This document shows, piece after piece, positions 58,545-64,000 of a stretch of 64,000 bases of DNA (its first letter is position 1; the number at the start of each line of letters is the position of its first letter). Below the pieces are notes generated by a model that ran no database searches, was not told the origin of the DNA, and saw only the letters and a list, made by a program, of their open reading frames with translations. This DNA is from Chryseobacterium gambrini (GTDB lineage Bacteria; Bacteroidota; Bacteroidia; Flavobacteriales; Weeksellaceae), in NCBI RefSeq assembly GCF_900156825.1, contig NZ_FTOV01000003.1:186001-250000 (forward strand), given 5' to 3'. A program made the translations under genes and the position numbers.

Positions 58545-59570
58545 ATGAGTTTATTCGATATGTTTACGCAAGAAATTGCGATAGACCTTGGTACTGCCAA
58601 CACCCTTATCATCCATAATAATAAAATTGTTATAGACCAGCCGTCTATTGTCGCGATCGAGCGTTCGACAGGCAGGCCGATTGCCGTGGGTGAACAGGCG
58701 AAACACATGCAGGGGAAAACTCATGAGGACATCAAAACAATCCGTCCGTTGAAAGACGGGGTAATTGCCGATTTCCATGCTTCTGAACACATGATTAAGG
58801 AATTTATCAAAAAAATTCCGGGAATTAAAGGGAAATTTATTCAGCCCGCATTAAGAATCGTAATCTGTATTCCTTCCGGAATTACGGAGGTTGAAAAAAG
58901 AGCGGTAAGAGATTCTGCCCAGAAAGTAAACGCTAAAGAAGTTCGTTTGATTTATGAGCCGATGGCTGCAGCAATAGGGGTTGGAATCGACGTACAGAAA
59001 CCTGAAGGAAACATGATCATCGATATAGGTGGCGGTACTACAGAAATTGCTGTTGTAGCTTTAGGAGGTATCGTTTGCGATAAATCTGTAAAAATTGCGG
59101 GAGATGTATTTACGAATGACATCGCGTATTACTTAAGAACGCATCACAACTTATATATCGGAGAAAGAACAGCGGAGAGAATTAAAATCGAAGTTGGTTC
59201 TGCCGTTGAAGACCTAGACGTAGATATCGAAGATATTCCGGTACAGGGAAGAGACCTTATTACAGGAAAGCCAAAAGAAATTATGGTGGGTTATAAAGAG
59301 ATTGCAAGAGCATTGGACAAATCGATCATCAGAATTGAAGATGCGGTAATGGAAACACTTTCTCTTACTCCTCCGGAATTGGCGGCAGATATTTATAAGA
59401 CAGGAATTTATCTTGCCGGTGGCGGTGCATTATTAAGAGGTCTTGCAGACAGATTGCATAAAAAGACAGGTCTTCCTGTATTTGTAGCAGAAGATCCGTT
59501 GAGAGCGGTTGTTCGCGGAACAGGTATTGCACTTAAGAATATGGATAAATTCAATTTCTTAATTAAATAA
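58545..59570 (+). CDS. mreB: Rod-shape-determining actin homologue MreB
   Basis: A 341-residue bacterial actin that guides cell-wall elongation at the inner membrane. Phosphate-1 motif IDLGTANTLI (13-22), the phosphate-2 motif IIDIGGGTTEIAV (about 158-170) and the adenosine motif LAGGGALLRGL (about 292-302). Normal length. First gene of mreB-mreC-mreD-mrdA-rodA. Confidence 0.97.
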   Translation: MSLFDMFTQEIAIDLGTANTLIIHNNKIVIDQPSIVAIERSTGRPIAVGEQAKHMQGKTHEDIKTIRPLKDGVIADFHASEHMIKEFIKKIPGIKGKFIQPALRIVICIPSGITEVEKRAVRDSAQKVNAKEVRLIYEPMAAAIGVGIDVQKPEGNMIIDIGGGTTEIAVVALGGIVCDKSVKIAGDVFTNDIAYYLRTHHNLYIGERTAERIKIEVGSAVEDLDVDIEDIPVQGRDLITGKPKEIMVGYKEIARALDKSIIRIEDAVMETLSLTPPELAADIYKTGIYLAGGGALLRGLADRLHKKTGLPVFVAEDPLRAVVRGTGIALKNMDKFNFLIK

Positions 59571-59597
59571 TTCTAACTTTTTACGAAACACATCTGA

Positions 59598-60452
59598 ATG
59601 GGATTTTTGCTGAGATTATTTTCAAAGAATGCGTTATTTGTCTTCTTTATATTTCTGCAAATCATTGCTCTTGTTCTGATATTCTCTAAAAACGCCATGC
59701 AGCAATCATGGATTGCAGGGCAGTCTGCTGCTTTCAATTCTTGGGTTTCGGGATATATCGATGAAGGAGTTTCGTATCTTAAGCTGAAACAGATCAACGA
59801 AGATCTTGTGGCACAAAATAAAGCCTTGATGGTAGAACTTTATGGAAAACAGGGGGCGAAAAATCCAATGTTCAGAAAAGTTCATGATACCATCGGAGGC
59901 GGACAAATCTATACTTTTGTAGACGGAGAGATTGTTTTCAACAGCATCAACAGAAGAAATAACTACTTTACCATCAATAGAGGCAGGAGAGACGGTGTTT
60001 TTCCGCAAATGGGCGTGATGGCTCCGAAAGGGATTGCCGGAATCGTTATTAATTCTACAGACAGCTATGCTTTGGTTCAGTCGGTTTTAAGTGTTAATAA
60101 AATCAGAATCAATGCTGCTTTAAAAAACTCAGGATATTTCGGAACTTTAACATGGAACGGAGACAACTCCAGAGTAATGCATTTGGCGGATATTCCAAAA
60201 TATGTTGCCCTGAAAATTGGCGATACTGTGGTTACCGACGGAAAATCAGCGATTTTCCCTAAAGGCGTACAGATCGGAACCATTGCAGGATATTCTGTGG
60301 ATAATAAAACCGGATTCTGGGATATTTCTGTGGAACTAAGTGAAAAAATGGGAGCTTTAAGCAAAGTTTATGTGGTGAAAAACCTCAAGAAAGCTGAAGT
60401 TCAGAAGATTCAGGATACCATGCAGGCTGTAATAAAAAAGGAAAATGATTAG
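59598..60452 (+). CDS. mreC: Rod-shape-determining protein MreC
   Basis: A 284-residue inner-membrane protein with one N-terminal helix (about 11-32), a short coiled coil (about 60-80) and a periplasmic beta domain with VFPQMGVMAPKGIAGIVI and GDTVVTDGKSAIFPKGV, the MreC pattern. It scaffolds PBP2 and RodA. It overlaps mreD by 8 bases. Confidence 0.93.
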   Translation: MGFLLRLFSKNALFVFFIFLQIIALVLIFSKNAMQQSWIAGQSAAFNSWVSGYIDEGVSYLKLKQINEDLVAQNKALMVELYGKQGAKNPMFRKVHDTIGGGQIYTFVDGEIVFNSINRRNNYFTINRGRRDGVFPQMGVMAPKGIAGIVINSTDSYALVQSVLSVNKIRINAALKNSGYFGTLTWNGDNSRVMHLADIPKYVALKIGDTVVTDGKSAIFPKGVQIGTIAGYSVDNKTGFWDISVELSEKMGALSKVYVVKNLKKAEVQKIQDTMQAVIKKEND

Positions 60453-60951
60453 CAGAACATTATTTACGGATATATTGATTATGATTTTTCTGGTTGCATT
60501 ACAGGTTTTTGTACTGAACAGGATCACCATTTTCGGAAAGTACACTCCGGTGCTCTATCCGGTATTCGTAATGTTTTATCCTTTTTTCAGAAATAAATTT
60601 CAGTTTTTAGCACTAAGTTTTCTCATCGGACTTTCCGTAGATGCATTTCTCGGAACCTGGGGAATGAATGCCTTTGCAACCACTTTGATTGCTTATTTCA
60701 GAACATTGATTTTCAGAACTTCTACAGATACTTCCACAGATTTTTTCTCTTTTCAGTCCCTGCAGTGGGCGCAGTTTTTACTGTTTTTATTTTCAAGTAT
60801 CTTTTTGCATCAGCTTTTAGTACAGTACATTGAATTCTTCAAGTTGAGCAGATTTTTTGAAATATTGCTTAATGTATTGGTAACTAGTTTAATTTCGTTT
60901 ATATTTATAGTTATTTACGCATTAATCTTTAAAATCAAACAAAAAGTTTGA
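60445..60951 (+). CDS. mreD: Rod-shape-determining protein MreD
   Basis: A 168-residue membrane protein with about five to six helices and no soluble domain; FVLNRITIFGKYTPVLYPVF and SVDAFLGTWGMNAFATT are consistent with MreD. Position between mreC and PBP2 makes the call firm. Overlaps both neighbours. Confidence 0.9.
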   Translation: MISRTLFTDILIMIFLVALQVFVLNRITIFGKYTPVLYPVFVMFYPFFRNKFQFLALSFLIGLSVDAFLGTWGMNAFATTLIAYFRTLIFRTSTDTSTDFFSFQSLQWAQFLLFLFSSIFLHQLLVQYIEFFKLSRFFEILLNVLVTSLISFIFIVIYALIFKIKQKV

Positions 60952-62981
60952 ACACACGTTATTTAAAAATCTTTTCCGTTCTTATCGTTATCGCTCTGAT
61001 TTTTGTGGCGAGAATTGCTTATTTACAGTTGTTTACGGATCGTTATGCTTTAAATGCAGCGAATACTTCCATTAAAATTGAATACGTTATTCCGCAAAGA
61101 GGAGTCATTTTTGACCGCAACGGCAAAATTCTGGTGGGAAACCAGCCTGCCTACGAAATTTCCTTCACTCAGGCTTTAATGCGTCCTGATTTTGATACCG
61201 TAGGATTCTGCAACCTGATGAAGATTTCGAAAAATGATTTCGTCAGAACCATCGAAAATATTAAAAAAGAAAAATATTATTCCAAGCTGACTCCCATGAC
61301 CTTCATGAAAAATCTAAGTCGTGAAGACATTGCGAGAGTTCAGGAAATTATATTCAAATATCCCGCTTTCAGTATTGTTTCAAGACCTCAGCGACAATAT
61401 GAAGTTTCTACGTCGGGAAATCTTTTGGGATATACCAGTGAAGTTAACGAAAGGGAGATTAAAAAAGACTCTGCTTATTACTTACCGGGCGATTTCATCG
61501 GAAAAACAGGAGTTGAAAAAGCTTACGAAAAGGATCTTCGCGGAGTGAAGGGAATGAAATACATTCAGAAGGACATCAAACTGAGAAATGTAGGACCTTA
61601 CAAAAACGGATCTTTAGACAAAGACGTCATCACAGGAAAAGACATTACGCTTACCATTGATTACGATCTGCAGAGAATCGCTGAAGAAATGCTTGTTAAT
61701 AAGCACGGTGCCATTGTAGCGATTGATCCCAATAACGGAGAAGTTCTGGTTGCAGCAACCGGACCGGATATCGATCCGAATCTTTTTACAGGACCGAATA
61801 AATCTAAAAACCTCTACGCTTTATCCAAAGATACAATCTACGAGAACAAACCGACCTTCGACCGGTCTTTACAGGCAGCTTATCCTCCCGGTTCCACATT
61901 TAAATTGTTAACTGCTTTATCTGCGATGCAGATGGGCGTGATGGACGAAAATACAGTGTTTCCTTGTGGAGGCGGATTTAATTACAGAGGTTTGAGAATT
62001 AAAGGTCACGGTGGAGCAGATCCGTTAATTCCTGCTATTCAGGTTTCCAGTAACTGTTACTTTTCCTACGCGTATTTGGCGATCGTTAATAAATATCCCG
62101 GAAATCCTTCGAAAGGGGTTGACGAATGGAAAAAGATCATGAGCAGCTTCGGAGTAGGGGAGTTTTTGAACAATGATTTTGCAGTAGGTGCAAAAGGAAG
62201 AATTCCAACCGGAGAATTTTACGAAAAAAGAATGGCTTCCATTTATAAAGCAAGCGGTTCTAAAAAAGATCCTAAAAACTGGGATCCTTTGGCAACAGGA
62301 GCTGTTTTCAACGGAATGGGACAGGGTGATGTATTGGTTACTCCGCTTCAGCTTGCCAATTATGTGGCAGCAATCGCCAATAAAGGATGGTATTACACTC
62401 CGCATATCGTAAAATCGATCGACGGAAAACCCAATCCGGATCCGAGATTTAAAAAGAAGCATCAGACTTTGGTTGATAAAAAACATTTTGAACCGGTGCT
62501 GAAAGGAATGGAAGCCGTAGTTTTGAGAGGTACGGCACATGGCTTAAAATCCAACGATTTTACCCAGTTGGCAAAAACGGGAACCGCACAGGTTCCGCAG
62601 GGAAAAGATAATTCCATTTTTGTTTTGATTGCTCCGGCTGATAAACCTAAGATTGTGGTTGCAGCGGTAATGGAACACGCCGGATTTGGAGCGACTTGGG
62701 CAGGTCCAGCCTCAACGGTAATCGCCGAAAAATTTATTACAGGTGATCTGAAGCGTGAAAATCTCTACAAAAAAATGACTTCCTCAAGCTTTATGCCTGA
62801 ATATAAAAGACAGTGGATTGCGGATCTGAAGCGTAAAGGATTGTACAAAGAACCGGTAGATTCTCTCAAGCAGAAAAGAATACAGGACAGCCTGAAATTT
62901 GTAAAAGAGCAGAAAGCAAAACTGCAGAAACAGATAGACATCGAAACGAAAAATAATAAAACAAAACCTGCTAAACAATGA
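60948..62981 (+). CDS. mrdA: Penicillin-binding protein 2 (elongasome transpeptidase)
   Basis: A 677-residue class B PBP. N-terminal membrane helix (about 6-26), dimerisation/pedestal domain, then the transpeptidase with SxxK at S316-T-F-K319 (PPGSTFK), SSN near 366 (VSSNC) and KTG near 543 (AKTGTAQ). A Lys-rich tail of about 60 residues follows. The start is TTG at 60948, overlapping the mreD stop TGA by 4 bases; no closer ATG keeps the membrane helix. It works with RodA. Confidence 0.95.
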   Translation: MNTRYLKIFSVLIVIALIFVARIAYLQLFTDRYALNAANTSIKIEYVIPQRGVIFDRNGKILVGNQPAYEISFTQALMRPDFDTVGFCNLMKISKNDFVRTIENIKKEKYYSKLTPMTFMKNLSREDIARVQEIIFKYPAFSIVSRPQRQYEVSTSGNLLGYTSEVNEREIKKDSAYYLPGDFIGKTGVEKAYEKDLRGVKGMKYIQKDIKLRNVGPYKNGSLDKDVITGKDITLTIDYDLQRIAEEMLVNKHGAIVAIDPNNGEVLVAATGPDIDPNLFTGPNKSKNLYALSKDTIYENKPTFDRSLQAAYPPGSTFKLLTALSAMQMGVMDENTVFPCGGGFNYRGLRIKGHGGADPLIPAIQVSSNCYFSYAYLAIVNKYPGNPSKGVDEWKKIMSSFGVGEFLNNDFAVGAKGRIPTGEFYEKRMASIYKASGSKKDPKNWDPLATGAVFNGMGQGDVLVTPLQLANYVAAIANKGWYYTPHIVKSIDGKPNPDPRFKKKHQTLVDKKHFEPVLKGMEAVVLRGTAHGLKSNDFTQLAKTGTAQVPQGKDNSIFVLIAPADKPKIVVAAVMEHAGFGATWAGPASTVIAEKFITGDLKRENLYKKMTSSSFMPEYKRQWIADLKRKGLYKEPVDSLKQKRIQDSLKFVKEQKAKLQKQIDIETKNNKTKPAKQ

Positions 62982-64000
62982 AATGGGCAGAAGGAATAGA
63001 TAAATTAGGTCTTGGCTTATATTTCCTGCTTTGTGCTTTTGCCATCGCAAATATTTATAGTGTAGACCAAAAGTTAGGAGAAAAACAGCTTATTTTCTTC
63101 TGCATTTCCCTGTTCGTCGGATTGGTGATTTTCGTGGGACGAAGCAAGTTCTTCGAAAATATGTCAGGAATTATTTACATTGGAGGTGTTTTACTGCTGA
63201 TCGGGCTTTTTCCTTTTGGAAAAGAAATTCTCGGGCAGAAAAACTGGTATAAATTCGGAAGTTTTACCATGCAGCCTGTTGAGTTTGCAAAAATTGGAAC
63301 GGCTTTAATGCTCGCAAATTATGTTTCCGGACCGGAATTTAATCTGAAAAACAGAAAGTCATTACTAACCACTTTGGCTATTGTCGGAATTCCGGCTGTT
63401 GTGGTTCTCGCCATTCCCGATGTAGGTTCCATGTTGGTTTTTATCGCCTTTTTTATTGCCTTGTATCGTGAAGGATTGAGCGGAGTTCTGTTTGGAGTAG
63501 GATTTCTTTTTGCAGGGGTTTTCCTCGTCTCTTTGGCGATAGATCCGATCTGGGTTGCGATTACCATCATCCTGATTATCGGAGGGTACATTGCAATGAA
63601 TTATTACAAAATGTCGTGGAATATTATTTCCATCTCAAGTATTGCGGGTTCGGTGCTGCTTTTATGTGGTCTGGCTTTCGGTGCGCCTTATATTTTAGAA
63701 AAACTGCCGAAACACCAGAGAGAAAGAATTGAGGTTCTTTTTAAAGGTGAAAAAGCATTCAGGGATACTTCCGGATATAATTTGTTGTATTCTAAAACGG
63801 CTATCGGTTCCGGAGGACTTTGGGGAAAAGGATACCGTGAAGGTTCCGTTACGCAGGGGAAATTTGTTCCGGAGCAGGAAACCGACTATATTTTTTGTAC
63901 CGTAGGTGAAGAGTGGGGATTCGTTGGAAGCGCCGTTCTTATTCTCTGTTATATGGTGTACATCGGAAGGATTTATTATCTCGCCGAGCAGCAGAAATCG
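62978..64000 (+). CDS. rodA: Peptidoglycan glycosyltransferase RodA, C-terminus cut by window end
   Basis: A SEDS-family glycan polymerase, open from the ATG at 62978 to the last base (341 codons seen). Hydrophobic helices alternate with the SEDS motif KFGSFTMQPVEFAKIG (about 89-104), the catalytic-region AIPDVGSMLVF (about 144-154, with the Asp) and GSGGLWGKGYREGSVTQGKFVPEQETDYIF (about 282-311). It overlaps mrdA by 4 bases. Confidence 0.95.
   Translation, partial: MKWAEGIDKLGLGLYFLLCAFAIANIYSVDQKLGEKQLIFFCISLFVGLVIFVGRSKFFENMSGIIYIGGVLLLIGLFPFGKEILGQKNWYKFGSFTMQPVEFAKIGTALMLANYVSGPEFNLKNRKSLLTTLAIVGIPAVVVLAIPDVGSMLVFIAFFIALYREGLSGVLFGVGFLFAGVFLVSLAIDPIWVAITIILIIGGYIAMNYYKMSWNIISISSIAGSVLLLCGLAFGAPYILEKLPKHQRERIEVLFKGEKAFRDTSGYNLLYSKTAIGSGGLWGKGYREGSVTQGKFVPEQETDYIFCTVGEEWGFVGSAVLILCYMVYIGRIYYLAEQQKS

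Overview
The window looks like a chromosomal segment of a member of the Flavobacteriia, most likely Chryseobacterium or a close relative in the Weeksellaceae. The DNA is AT-rich. Promoters follow the Bacteroidota pattern (TTTG or TTG, about 20 bases, then TAnnTTTG), seen best at rplU, rseP, recN and both tRNA genes. Many families are typical of the phylum: DUF5686, DUF5687, DUF4835, the short Bacteroidota RpoZ, a SusC-like TonB receptor, and short peptides with an MKNLKK...GG leader. The genus is an inference from protein resemblance; no 16S gene is present.

Layout. 1-8.6 kb: partial TonB receptor, a two-gene FAD monooxygenase and MalY-type aminotransferase operon, a DUF502 protein, MiaE, an acyltransferase and a zinc-protease lipoprotein. 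8.7-10.1 kb: rplU-rpmA, then two tandem genes for double-glycine-leader, six-cysteine peptides. 10.1-12.6 kb: a DUF5686 outer-membrane protein. 12.7-15.9 kb: an AT-rich accessory stretch with small HTH proteins and a membrane-anchored AraC regulator, bounded by two tandem tRNA-Asn genes. 15.9-29.5 kb: rseP, a nitrilase-family amidase, thioredoxin, a persulfide dioxygenase-like MBL-rhodanese protein, a HerA-like ATPase, an exonuclease, lysA with a possible attenuator, poxB and a family of small secreted TonB_C-like proteins. 29.5-37.9 kb: miaB, a DUF1016 nuclease, a sigma-54 activator, lptE and a very acidic repeat protein. 37.9-41.2 kb: DUF4126, rnpA, tcdA, a TatD-like hydrolase and a TetR regulator. 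41.2-48.7 kb: the bamD-rpoZ-coaBC-DUF4835-recN block, interrupted by an opposite-strand SDR/darcynin/Crp cassette. 48.7-52.8 kb: a hypothetical protein, an ABC exporter pair and a nitroreductase. 52.9-58.2 kb: a heme-precursor operon (hemA-hemC-hemD-hemE) with two peptidoglycan genes inside it. 58.5-64 kb: the mreBCD-PBP2-RodA elongasome operon, with rodA cut by the window end.

How the genes connect. Several housekeeping systems are here: envelope assembly (BamD, LptE, RseP), cell-wall elongation, tetrapyrrole synthesis, ms2i6A/ms2io6A tRNA modification (MiaB plus MiaE), RNase P and ribosomal proteins. The least explained parts are the tandem Cys-rich peptides at 9.66-10.06 kb, the leader of lysA at about 24.0-24.15 kb, the HTH cluster beside the tRNA-Asn pair, and the TonB_C-like secreted paralogues at 25.4-29.5 kb.
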